Positions 11,063 through 23,100 of a stretch of 64,000 bases of DNA are shown one piece after another. This DNA comes from Rhynchonema sp. JSB1_4 (Eukaryota > Nematoda > Chromadorea > Monhysterida > Xyalidae), in the NCBI GenBank assembly GCA_030248065.1, contig JASAMV010007285.1, forward strand, positions 62,001 to 126,000, given 5' to 3'. Both the position numbers and the translations under genes were made by a program. The notes under the pieces are model-generated. The model had not been told where the DNA came from. It made no database searches and was given only the letters and a program-made list of their open reading frames with translations. The first letter of the stretch is position 1. The number at the start of each line of letters is the position of its first letter.

Positions 11063-14000
11063 TCATTCCCTGGCTGCTAAGGGATGGAATGCTTCTTCAT
11101 CCAGTCGTCTGCCGGCAGCAATGCTCCCAGTCAGCCAACCGACGGTGACCAGACGTAATTTGTGAGCACGCGCACGATTCACGTCATTGATTGCAGTCAG
11201 GCGCGTCAGATCGCTGCAAACAACAATAGATTTGCGGAATGCACACAGCGAGTGTTCACGTATTTTGCGACCGGCAATACAGGTACGAAGTATGCCACAA
11301 AGCTCGCCCCCAACGCAGCGGAAATGCTTGTGTATAATTACGAATGAATTTAGGCGTAAGGGCGAACTTAGGTTGAACACGGAAACCGGAACACGGAAAT
11401 AATTTACATACAAACCAGTTTCGTGGATTTCCGTGCACGGAAATATTTCCGTGGCACGGAAATATTTCCGGTTTCCGTGTTCCGTGTTTTTTATTTTCAC
11501 GGAAGACGGAAATATTTCCGTGTGAATAGTTGTTGCTGTTTGCGTCAACACGCTGGCTTTTGACGTCAGAACGCTGGCTTTTGTCATCATCACTGCAAAA
11601 GCATCGTTTGCGTGCCTGAATCATTGCCGTGTTCCGTGGCACGGAAATATTTCCGTGTTCCGTGATTCTCCAAAACATTCACGGAACACGGAAATATTTC
11701 CGTGTTCTGTGATTCTCCAAAATATTCACGGAACACGGAAATATTTCCGTGTTCCGGTTTCCGTGTTCAACCTAAGTCCGCCCTAAACCTACGTCTAAGG
11801 GCGCCCTTAGTCATAGTGGAAAATGGAAATGAAACAAAACATTTTCTGCGTAAAATTTGACCAATCAGCGGCCGAGAACTGAGCGGAACAGGTCACATGT
11901 CAAAACATGACTGTTGCAGTTTCATTTCCATTTTCCATTTTCCACTATGACTAAGGGCGCCCTGTTTTCCATTTCCATTTTCCAGTATGACTAAGGGCAT
12001 ACTGGAAAATGGAAATGGAAATGAAACAAAACATTTTCTGTGTGAAATCTGACCAATCAGCGGCCGAGAATTGAGTGGAACAGAAAATGTTTTTGTCACA
12101 TGTCAAAACATGACTGCTGCATAAAATGTTTTATTTCATTTCCATTTTCCATTTTCCAGTATGCCCTTTGTCACATTGGAAAATGGAAATGGAAAACTTG
12201 GACATGGATTATTTTTTCATTTCCATTTCCATTTTCCACTATGACTAAGGCCGCCCTAAGCGAACGCGTAAGCCTACAATTTGGCTTATGTTAGGCGTCC
12301 GCATAAGCCTTCGTGTGCTGGAGGCCAGCTTTCGCAGCGCCGCAACCAACAGAGACGCGTCCGACTACATGGTCAGATGACAACAACAACAACCAACTTT
12401 GCATCCATCAACACATGAGTGCAATCGGAGTGCAACTGTTGTGCGATCACAGCGCCGTACATACGTGCGTTCAATTCACACAATTCCAATGGGCTATTCG
12501 CAATCGGCGTTAGCAAGTCCGACACCGTCATGTACCGATCCACGTACAGTCTGCGATCAAATTGAGTCGAAAATTTCAACATAATCACGCAATTTCAAGA
12601 CAAAACACGCACCTGACACCAGCAAACATCGAGTATTTATAGGTCAAGGTCAACAGTTCGTCTTTTGCGTCGTCCATCGCCGATTCAGGTAGGTGTCGAT
12701 TCTGCAACAATGATCACGTGAGCAAAGGTCGATGCGAATAAACAATCACAATCCACCAAGCAGCCGACCTGGCAATTCATGTTTGCGAATATCTGCTTCA
12801 GTTCAGCGGCAGTGACCGCTTGAGTGTAGCTGTCACCGAACACATCGAATGACGCATCGAATTTGGCCAGCTCGCGGTCGGTGGCGTGCCACAAATCGGA
12901 CGGCGACCTGCGGGAATGCAAAGGTTGAATGCGTGACGGTCGAATGAAACATCAGCCAATCGGCCAGTGCACACGCACCAATCGATCAATCGTTGTTGTT
13001 GTCGACATCGCAACAGCCAGTCACTCTTCGCCACCGGAATGCTGAACAACTTGGATTTGACGATGTTCTGCACGCTGCGAATACGATTAGAATTGGCGAC
13101 CACGCACCACGTTTGTGAACCTGCGCGTTCATGTGGAAATAAGCCAAAAAAATGTTGTTTAATCGATGCACAGGGGAACAACTTTTACGCTCGTCGAAAC
13201 TAGTGCACCAACTCGATCACAAAGTCTGCCTACGCGCAAGCAAAGTTCTTGCCAAATGATTTGCCTTCAAAGTCGATACAGGCGCAAGAACAAGCCAAGC
13301 CAACCAGCGTTCAGAGCGACCGTCCCGCCGAGCTCACGCACAGTCTTTGTGAGGAGGTCCTTGTCATCAGCCAGTGGTTTGTCAACGAACACACAAATCT
13401 CCCTGCCCTCCAGCACGTTGGTGACGCGAGCAACTTTGCTTCGATCGGCTCGCAGATACGACGGCACCGCAGCTTTGACCACACCGCGGGCGCCGCCTGC
13501 ACACATGACTGGTTGGTGGTTGAAACATTTCAGGGCGCAATCATAATTGGTGATCGGCCAGGCCCGTTCCGGTCTTGCAGCTTGCTTACGTGAATTTTTT
13601 CATCAAGGACATTTCGATAGTTATAGACAAGCAAGCCATGCTTCGCAGACCTGGACCATACCGTATCACCCTGAATTCTTACATGCTTGAAATGTTTCGG
13701 GTTACTGTAGACACGTCGTGCTTGGCTTGCGTGTGAAAGAGCCAAGATCATGAAACATTTAGCGCGCGTTTGTGTGCGTTGTTTATCGGCCAACCGTGCT
13801 GGTTTGCCTTTACTCATGCCACCAGTTTTGACAAGCATAAAGGCTTCTTATTAGCTGTGTAGGAACAACCTTTAAACAACTGTCTAAATTAGTGGTATCA
13901 GTCATTTTCGAGGTATTCTGAGTGAAACAAGTCACGTGACCAAGGCAAGACAGGACAGGGGAGCGATCACCAACTTGGATTTCGGCCTGAGACTGGTGCA

Positions 14001-17000
14001 CCAATCATGAGCACAGGGTTTTCTGCCACTAATGGCGGCTCATTGGGCCACCACTAAAAATTTGAAGCAAGCCACACAAAACTCACTGCTGTTACATTAT
14101 TTGGCGAATGAGGCACCTTAACAGCCACATTCACCCTGTGTACCCAAGCTGTCAACACAAGAGTCGACCTAACCAGTGGCACGTTGTCGTTTCCTCACAG
14201 TGCTGCTATTGGTCGTCGCTGTTGTTTGTGCATCAGAGTTGTTGGCCAGTTGCAGTCGATGCGCGATCTTGCCATCGCATTCCTGTTATCACACACAATC
14301 ACTGAACATTAGATCACGATCTCGCGTCCGTTTCGTTTCAAACACATAATCGGTGATCCGATCGGATCTGCTATCGTCACGCGACTTCTTTTCTCAACTC
14401 AAGAATAATCTTATGACAGTTGACATTTGTCATTTCATTAATCGATAATATTCGGAATAGCCCGAAAACACGAGAAAAAGGCAGATCCAAACACCAAGTT
14501 CGATCTCAGAGCCCAAAATCGCACGCACCAATCGCATTTTCTCAAAGTCGACCGTCGTCATACAATCTGACCAGCCCTTGTCGGTTCGTATTTTCTGCGC
14601 ACGCGCAAAACGCAACGTGTGGCCGACGGCGTATGAGTCACTGCGTGTGATCTCAGCCGCGCGCACCTGTTGGTGAAAATGCACTAATCTGCTGCTTGCA
14701 CTATACACAACACCCGAAATATCACTCGGAACTAAAATGACCCAGAGGAAAACTTGCTTGGTGGTCAGTGCTTTTGCACGAACGAGAACGCGAGAATTCG
14801 CACTGTCATCAGTTTCGACAATGATTAAAATTGATGACGGCAGCTACAGTGAGAAAGATGCACGGCGGTCAAAAAGATAGACAATCCAACACACTGCTTT
14901 CGGATTTCTTTCTAAGTAACGATATTCCGCACCATCCGCTATCACACCGTTGTACATTGTTGTCGCTCTGCGAACATTTAGTTTCTAATAGCATGTTGTC
15001 CGTGTCTGTCTGTCCGTGATTTCGTCCACGTCAGCTAATCTTGAAAGATCATGTTTTGAAGTATTCCGCGACTTTTCAGACCCGATCTTTTCAGGCCCGG
15101 TCGATTCAGGCCCAGCATGTTTGACCCATTTATAGGCTTAGGCTCCAGCGGGGCCGGAATCGGTCGGGCCTGAACCTGTGCCCCGGGACTGAATCGTCGC
15201 GCAATAGACTTCAAGATGAGCCACGTGCGCTAAATTTGATACCGCCGACTAGTTCACACACTTGTTACACAGCAATGCACACACACGGTCGTCACCTGAA
15301 TGAGTTTCGACAATTGTGGTTTGATGTACACGTCGGGCGTCTCGGAGCCGACGACCAGCCATTGGGGCACACGTTTGACAGTCGATGCCAGACTCAATGC
15401 CCCGGACTGATTGAGGTGTACATTGAGATCGTACAATTCCTTTACTTTGTATCCACTGCCAACTTTGCACAACGTATGGAATCGCTCCGGTGGCTCGCCT
15501 GCGCACACAACGGATTGGTAGTGTATGTCGAAAAGGTGGTCAGCAGCTTTGACTATGGAGAAAACAAGCGGATCTGCACATTTTTCTGAACAATTTCCGC
15601 CTGCAAAAATGTCGATTCCTAAAAATTGGAATGTTGGATGCAAGCAACACCCGAAGTTTTCCATTTTGCACACAAAACACCGAAAACAGCCTTATTTTAC
15701 GGACACGTTGCTGCGAATTGTACCCGATTTGAAATAAGGACGAATTCCAACCGCCGAGTCTCTACAGTCTCAACAACCAATCAGCCAAAAACCATTCAAG
15801 GTCAATCGGCAGCGACGCACCGGCGGTCGGACTGGGCTCAGCGAGCGCCAGCAGAAAATGCGACATGATGTTCGACCGGGGTCCCTCGCCAAAATATCCG
15901 CCGACAATGCAGACGTCGAAGTCGTCGTTGAGCGCGTCAATGTAATCGGGCTGCAATGCGACAAACAGAATTATGACGAGCACATGATCCACAGATATCG
16001 ACAGCACCAGTCGTCCAAATGCCGGTTCTCTTTAGTTCTGGCAAAAACACGAAAAAGAATAAATAGTGTTGGTGTATAATCACCGGGGAACCCAAATCAA
16101 ACACGTTAGGCACATGTTTTACTGCTGCTGACTTGTCAGTGTTATGCTATGTCCAAAACGAGCAAATACGACCACTTTCTCCACGATAGGCGTTGATCAT
16201 GAAAAATATAATTTTGTCCCCAAATACGATTGTCAGAAATCGTACGTTTCAGTCAGAAGGAAAAATAACAAACAACAACAGCCTTGTTAAGCCGAATGGT
16301 GCACACAAATCAGAATCCACCATCTTCACCTTAATTTTCAGCCATCCAGCAGCCTCACTTCGCACATTCAGCTGATAGGTCGAGTCCATTCGTTTCACGA
16401 CGATGCCTTCCTCGCGTGCCTCGATCGCTGCGTTCAAACACGCGATCAGCTCGGCGCTGCAAACATTGAACATTCATTTAAAATGCATCATACTCTTTTG
16501 GAGGATTTAAAATCTATTTGAAATAAAGTAGCAGATGAAAAATTTTCTACCAATAGCAAATAAACATCAAATACGATACCAACTGACCAGGTCTGTTTGG
16601 TCTCGCGTTTGGCCAGCATCAGACGACCTTCCAGTTCGCTGGTGAATATTTGATTTTCTAGGACCTGCAAACAGGACATGATGCACAACCGAAACCCGCT
16701 GAATGAGGAACATTGAGCACATGAGAATTTTTACAAATAAACACGAATATTTAGCAGCTCTGTCGCCAGTTTCAGACGAGCGTCACAACCGTTCCGGATG
16801 ATACCTGCAGTCTGTCGGCCAGTGGCTGCGCGCTGAGCACTTTGCCGTTCAACATCAAACAGTCGAACACGACCAAACACGGATGTAGATCATCGCCATC
16901 ACGCAATGACTTCACGTCGAAGTTCTCGCCCTTGGTCGCTAGAATACAGATTATTGTGCGGCGATTCAGTCCCGGGGCACTGGTTCAGGCCCGGCCGTAG

Positions 17001-19831
17001 CCTAATCCCAAGCCTATAAATGGGTCAAACATGATGGGCCTGAATCGGCCGGGCCTGAAAAACAGGGCCTGAAAGGGTCGGGCCTGAAAAGTCGCGGAAT
17101 AAACACAGATAATTAAACAGTGGGTTGTTGCCGCAATGACTTGTAGTTCAATGATCACGTCGTTTTACGCACAGCCAACTCGAACGCTGATGGGTTGTCA
17201 CACTAGCGGTGTTAAAAAATAAAAGTATGTGATCTTTTTGGCCCAAAGCGGCCTCGAGTGCCGACACTCTACCGGGAAGTCCTTCGGTCCTCAGCAAGGT
17301 GCTCCCCTCACGGAGGGCCGGATTGGCCTGCGACCGAGATGTCTCACGAAACAAAACAAGCAGTAAACCTGCATTTTAGCACCAAAAATCATCTAAATTT
17401 TGATGTTTACCACAAACGCACCGATACATTTGGCAGCCGGATTCCAACCGACCATTTCCGCGTCCAGTATGCACGATTGCACCGAGTCCATAAACAGACC
17501 ATCGATGTACGGCGTGAGACTGCCACCCTTCACGGAATCACCGTAGGACGACGTGAAATCGTTGCCGCTGCACATGTGCGTGAAACATTAGGTGGCGGAC
17601 ATACCAATGTAATATGTCGATATCAAACGCGGTGATCGCATCGCATCTGCCGCAACTTGCATCGAACACGTGTCGCAATATGCGGATACGTATTTCTGTT
17701 TTCGACCAGAGAGTGTGAAAATTGGTCGCATGTACAACGAACAAGAAACTGATTGACCGATCGAATACAGAACTATCATCAATGCACATCTGCCTACTTC
17801 AAAAAGTCACGTGTTCAGAACAAATCCCCCTCTGGTCATATGCAATCAGCAAGGTTGCTGCCGCTATTAGCACGCACCCAAAGACGATTAGCACACGTGC
17901 ACGACCCATAACGCACTTTCTCGAGTAGTATTTGTAGGCGTGTGCCTGTTTGTGCACCTGCACCCGTTCACCGTCGTACTTGACCTCGACATAGAACGGT
18001 CGATTGTGCATTGCGTCCGGCACCCTGTCGATCGACACGCGCGCTGCCAACATTGGACGAAATGGCTGCCACAGTTCGATCTCGATCTCGTTCATACTTG
18101 TGGCTGGTGAGTGCAGCTTCTCGGCCACCTGTGTCACACGCACATTTTGGCCTGTGTACTCTTGCATTTGACGCACGTTTTGCTCCGACGGGATTATGAA
18201 TTGTACAGCAATGTGCTTTTTCGGTTGCCCGTTTCGAGCTACCTTCGCAGACGGGGGGCGCTCATGGCCAAGGTCATGATCAGGGCGTGAGCGCCAGATG
18301 GCAAATAAACACACGAGCCACAGATTATGCGAAATTGGCAAACATGCGACACAAAATACAGGCGCTGGGGTTCAAGTGATCGCACCTGTTTGAGCGAAGT
18401 GGTCACATCGTAGAGCTTGCTCGCATCAGGATGGAACACCGCGAACACTGTCGACTCGCTCACGCCGATCTGTGAATTGATATTGATTGGCGATATTATA
18501 ATCATAACTGAGTCAACCACTGATTGAATGATCACCTTCATTTGTTTGAGCAGAATTCGCACCAGCCATTTCAGTTGACTAGATGTCACCGTACGACACA
18601 GCTTCTCCAGTTGCTGTTCGGCGCGCGCTGTAGCACAACAACAAAGCTAGCTCATCGTGAAAGCAGTCAATTGACCAGTAATTGCCGAGAATGACGTCAT
18701 ACATGGCAAGATGGCTGATGTTTCACAGGCACTGTAAAGTCACACAAGCGAGCTAAAACTGGCGCACCCTTGTCCTTATCAGTGTTGGCATCGACAATGT
18801 TATCAAGCACGTTGTTGAGTTGACTGATTGTGATGGTCCCCTGTGACGGCAGGCGACTCTGCAGCACTTGAGCGCACGTCGATGCAAAATCGCCGATATC
18901 CTGTTCAGACCGATTAATTCATTTGTCAATTTTTGACGGTAAAAATACTGGCGGATAAAAACGGATTTTTTTACAGTTCGTGAAAAAAACTGGTACTTTA
19001 TGACGAATATTAATCTCATCACAGATGGTAACAGTGGTGTCAATAGGCGTGTTTAATACTCATTGCGACTCACATTGTTTAAAAATGCGCACTGACATTG
19101 TCCGCACTTGACTGAAGGTGTTATGAAGAAAACTGCTTGCCAAACTTCGGACAAAAACTTGATCGTGACAAAACCGATGTTTTCCCTCATGCAGCAGTTT
19201 TTCGTTTTTATCGGTTTTTCTCACATCGCAGATGGACCCGGTTTATTCAGTAAAGCCCTTTTTTCATCCACCAGTATAACGGCAAACAATGAACATTGTT
19301 CAATACGAACTGTATTCAGCGACCAACCAACCGATGATGGCGCCGCGGTGTGTGGCTTGCGATATTCGAGCAGACAACGCGCGTCTTCCGAATGCGGCGA
19401 CAGACAGAACACGCCCATCAATTTCTTGGCCAACATGTGCTGCAATAAAGGCATCGGTCAAAACACGGGATGTGGAGCAAAATATGAGGCCCCTAATTAG
19501 AAAACTCCACTGGTGCCCAACCTCCTTGAAACCGTAACTTCCGCGTTCCTTGTCGAAACTCGGGAGAATCAGACGCAGTGCCGGAAAGAACGAGTCGCCC
19601 TGAAATCGCAATTGCACGTCGGTCAACCACACCAACAGCCTGTCCAACAGCACCCGACCCGACCTGTGCGGTGGCATTGTCACTGGCATGCAGTTTGCGG
19701 TGCGCATCCCGCCACGAGGCAATGAATCGGCCAAGTATGTCCCGACGTCGCTGCTTGTTGCTCGTACGACTCACTGCGTCCAGCATAGCACACAGATCGC
19801 TGAATGGCACCAGATCGGACACCGTGCTCAT
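11063..19831 (-). CDS. LIG4: DNA ligase IV
   Basis: ATP-dependent nuclear ligase that seals double-strand breaks in non-homologous end joining with XRCC4. Exons, 5' to 3': 19664-19831, 19522-19599, 19332-19439, 18768-18900, 18536-18627, 18386-18469, 17917-18128, 17422-17567, 16805-16938, 16588-16664, 16330-16456, 15821-15950, 15296-15498, 14529-14666, 13305-13496, 12979-13120, 12769-12907, 12613-12701, 12398-12550 and 11063-11213. All phases agree except one short missing exon (phase 0 to 1) between 13497 and 14528. The total is about 900 residues (human, 911). The N-terminal domain starts with VPFSDLC. The nucleophile is Lys271 in KYDGER. Motif IV is EEGIVVK and motif V GWLKIK. BRCT1 begins near 13.5 kb. 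The linker ending in FGDSY, which in the human protein binds XRCC4, is present, and BRCT2 ends in a Trp-containing helix (VGWLTGSI). No inactivating change is seen. Confidence 0.93.
11353..11783. mobile_element. Foldback element with CACGGAAATATTTCCGTG palindromes
   Basis: Inverted termini of about 40 bases begin AGGGCGAACTTAGGTTGAAC on the left and end in the complementary word on the right. The interior holds many copies of the palindrome CACGGAAATATTTCCGTG and its half sites. It lies in the last LIG4 intron and is non-coding. Confidence 0.8.
11795..12268. mobile_element. Foldback element built from TGGAAAATGGAAATG
   Basis: Starts CTAAGGGCGCCCTTAGTCAT followed by AGTGGAAAATGGAAATG and ends with the inverse, CATTTCCATTTTCCACTATG then ACTAAGGCCGCCCT. 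Internal copies of the same termini at 11930-12010 and near 12150-12190 suggest two or more nested or tandem units. The AGGGCG edge is shared with the element at 11353-11783. Non-coding; in the last LIG4 intron. Confidence 0.75.
15061..15206 (+). mobile_element. MITE family 2, copy 1
   Basis: About 146 bases with imperfect 20-base inverted ends (TATTCCGCGACTTTTCAG and, inverted, TATTGCGCGACGATTCAG). The interior is rich in CAGGCCCG and GGGCCTGA words. It sits in a LIG4 intron; an inverted copy is at 16952-17102. Confidence 0.8.
16952..17102 (-). mobile_element. MITE family 2, copy 2 (inverted)
   Basis: Same termini and interior as the copy at 15061-15206 but in the opposite orientation, 1.7 kb away in another LIG4 intron. 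It contains AGCCTATAAATGGGTCAAAC, shared with copy 1 on the other strand. Confidence 0.8.
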
Positions 19832-20171
19832 GCTGCCGACTACATGGGTGGGCAGAAGAACGAAAGTATTAAAATGATTATGAATAAAAGACTAGTTTAT
19901 TATTCGATAATGCAATAAGATCGCATTCTGGTCAACACCAACGCACACATGACATGACCAAATCGCCAGCGATTATTATCGTATTTTTCTTTGTTGCACA
20001 CAAGCATGACACTATCTAGCGCACACTTGGACTTGCACAATAGACAATCACTCGCACATGAAACTGCAGGATTAAATAAAACAGGAAAAGTGCGGAAGGT
20101 AGCTCAAATGTATATAATGATAAAGGAATAGTGTTTTAAATCATTGTCAATCAGATCTTGGATGTGCACAA

Positions 20172-23100
20172 TCAGGACTGGGTCTCAATCACCACATTGT
20201 CGGCCACCTCTGTTGGCACCACCAGCTCATCCGTATCTGCAGCAAATGATCGGTAATTTTTTTCTGAAAATAAAAAAATGACAAAAAAACAACTCGAGCG
20301 CACCGACGACATGCGTTGCACCGTTGCGCACAAATCGTTTGAAATCGTCGGCCAGCCCGAGCGCAACTGCCACCGCCAACGTGTGCGTGCAGATGGTGCG
20401 CGTGCGCTGCAATGTCTCAATATGGTTGCAAACAAAAAAAAGTCGACGTGACGTCAGTCGGTTCGACTTCAGCTTTGCCAGCATCGTAATGCAACCACTA
20501 CTGCGAAGCGACATAAAACACCCGCGTAGTGTTCACGGAACCTTACAGCCACGCACCACAGGTCTCAAAAAGCTGCCATATATTGACATTTCAACAGCAA
20601 AAGACTGCTATGGTTCCATTTTTCATCTTCCAGCTGGTAGTCAATATTTAAAAAAAATCAACTAGACCACCAACCCCAAATTCGTTACATTCGCAGGCGA
20701 AGCACGCATCGGCCTGATGTTCGACCATGAACGGTCGTCCTGCGACGTTGACCACGTACAAGCCATTGTGCTCGGGATACGCACTGATCAGTCGATTGTC
20801 ATGCATGGCCAGCGCGCGTTGCTGCATTCGCAACCAGCCACTTGATGACACGCCAGGCACTGGCAAACGATCGGGCACGTATGGCTGGGTGGGTGGCAAG
20901 GGTGCGGCGATAGGGAATTTGGTTATATTGTCACCAAGCTGGTGGTGTGCACGCTGCTGGCACTGGGTTGGAGCTGACTTTGACTTGGCATAGACATGTT
21001 CGATACGACGCACCCACCCGTAAAACTTCAACAAGCGGTGACGCATTCAAAACACGCGCCTGTTCGATGTATAGTCCGTCCATCAGCTAATGGCACTTTT
21101 TGTTGGGAGGTTCAGGTTCCGTTGTGAAAACTTGTTCCTCCGCAAGGCAATGTCAGAGAAAATGGCGCACAAAAACCGATAAAATAAAAACCGATTTCTA
21201 TTTCTTTTCTTTTTCGCAAGCCAACCGGAACCGGAACAGCACTTCTGGATCCTGTCAAGCTTTTCAGCTGACAAAAAGTGTCATGAGCTGATGGATGGAC
21301 TATACGACCAGCGTGCAACTAGCGACTAGCCACGGTATGCGTGAGAAACCTGAGCATATTTTGAACTCACGTCAAAGTCAACACCAATCCTGATCCACAG
21401 CTAAAGGCAATTCCAGCAAAGTGCATACCGACCCACAATTATGGGGCATCATCTGGGCTAGCTTGCACGTAAAACGCCGTGTGACGCGCGTACTGACACT
21501 GATACAGAGCTTCCTCACACATTCACACGCGCTGCTGTCTGCGTGCCTAGTTCACAAGCAAACAACAATTAGGCTTACTGTCATTTATGGCTGCGTCTAC
21601 TCTTCGTCGCACTGTTGCTCAGCTGCGTTGTCACGAAATACATGCGCAGATGCGTAGACTACAATAGAACTAGCCAAAAACGGGATCAACGACGATGGTT
21701 GATCGATTCCCACCTGCGGCGGCGGATCATTGTGTTGTTCCTTGACGAGGTCCACCTTTGCCAGCAATGTGTGCACCAAGTCAACGTACTCAGTGACGTC
21801 ATTGCACAGTTCGGCAGCAGCCAGTGCGTGCACGCAAATGTACGAACACGACACAAACTCGTCGCAGTCGCACGCGTAACGATGTGCATCCTGCAATGCA
21901 AAGTTGAAGAGTCACACGCAATGAAAAAAAGTTTTCGGACATTTTTCGGAACAAAAACAGGTCGCCCGTTGAAATGGGGGCGCGTTTTAGCCAAACAACG
22001 TGTGCTGTGAGCAAAAACACCAGGGATCGGACAGCGGACAACATCCTAAAAAAATTCCGAAAAACAGTAATCTTCAGCAAGAATGGCAAAAACGTTTTTT
22101 ATTCATTCCAAAAGTCATTTTTGTATGATAGCCTAAACGTCGGTCAAGTCGACTACGAGCAACAGAGGGGTTTTGGTGCGATTTGAGATGTTAGATTGGC
22201 GGCTTGCCGCCGCGTTTTCGGAACTTTGACGATTTCCTCCAACCAACCGTTTTGCGCACCAGATGACTTTGTCGTTTGAGACAGACGATGAAGGCCGAGT
22301 CCACGTCCGGATAACGCAGCACCCGATCGTAGCGCACGGCCTCCTTCGAACGCAGACGCATCTGACGCCAATGACCCGGCTGCAAGCAAACAAATTATCT
22401 TGCCCAATCGGCTGGTACAACCTAATATGCATATTCGGACCAATGAACGCCAACACGATTTGAACTTGGAAGCATACCGTACAAACTGTGCGAATTTTGA
22501 CTGTTCCGGGTGACGATCACACCCAGGTTTGGAAGTTCGGAACTAACTCCATAAATTATCGGGATCGGGATCAGAAATAAGTTCGGGATTCAGATTCGGG
22601 ATAGGAATTAGAAAAGTTCGGGATCGGGATCCAAAAGCCCTTCGGGATTCCTAACTTCGGGATCGAGATCGCGCTTGAACCCAAATCACACCTAACCACT
22701 GACTGAACAGGTTAACAGACTGCAGCTACAAAATCTTGGCCTAAAATTCTCATAATCAAAAACGAACCCGAATATTGGCCGGCTGTCGAATGACGGGTGG
22801 TTTGCGCTTTGCTTTCTTTGGTTCTGGCGCTTCACTGTCCAGTCCCTTGACGTCCAGTCCGATACGAGGGTGACGTCGCGGCACAAGTCGTTTGCGAATG
22901 TCGTGCAATTGCGACTTGCTGCGAGGCAACACAATCGATGCTGACGCGGGTGTGGCATCGCCGGACGAAGCTGAACACAACAACGGACTTGGTTGAAATT
23001 GTGCCGAAAACACGTCAAACTTTGCACACACGTAAACGTGAGAGGTCAGCTATAATTAATTTCAAGGGAGTTCTTCATCCTACCAATGGTATCAAGAAAC

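Noticed and set aside
13530..13838. 102-residue minus-strand frame in a LIG4 intron, with a GDTVW segment faintly like retroelement integrase tails
   Set aside because: The similarity is too weak and there is no second motif; it lies between well-supported LIG4 exons.
18129..18242. N-terminal extension of LIG4 exon 7 up to an AAG acceptor at 18242
   Set aside because: The CACAG acceptor at 18129 gives the right phase and aligns the exon start with other ligase IV proteins; the extension would add about 38 unaligned residues.
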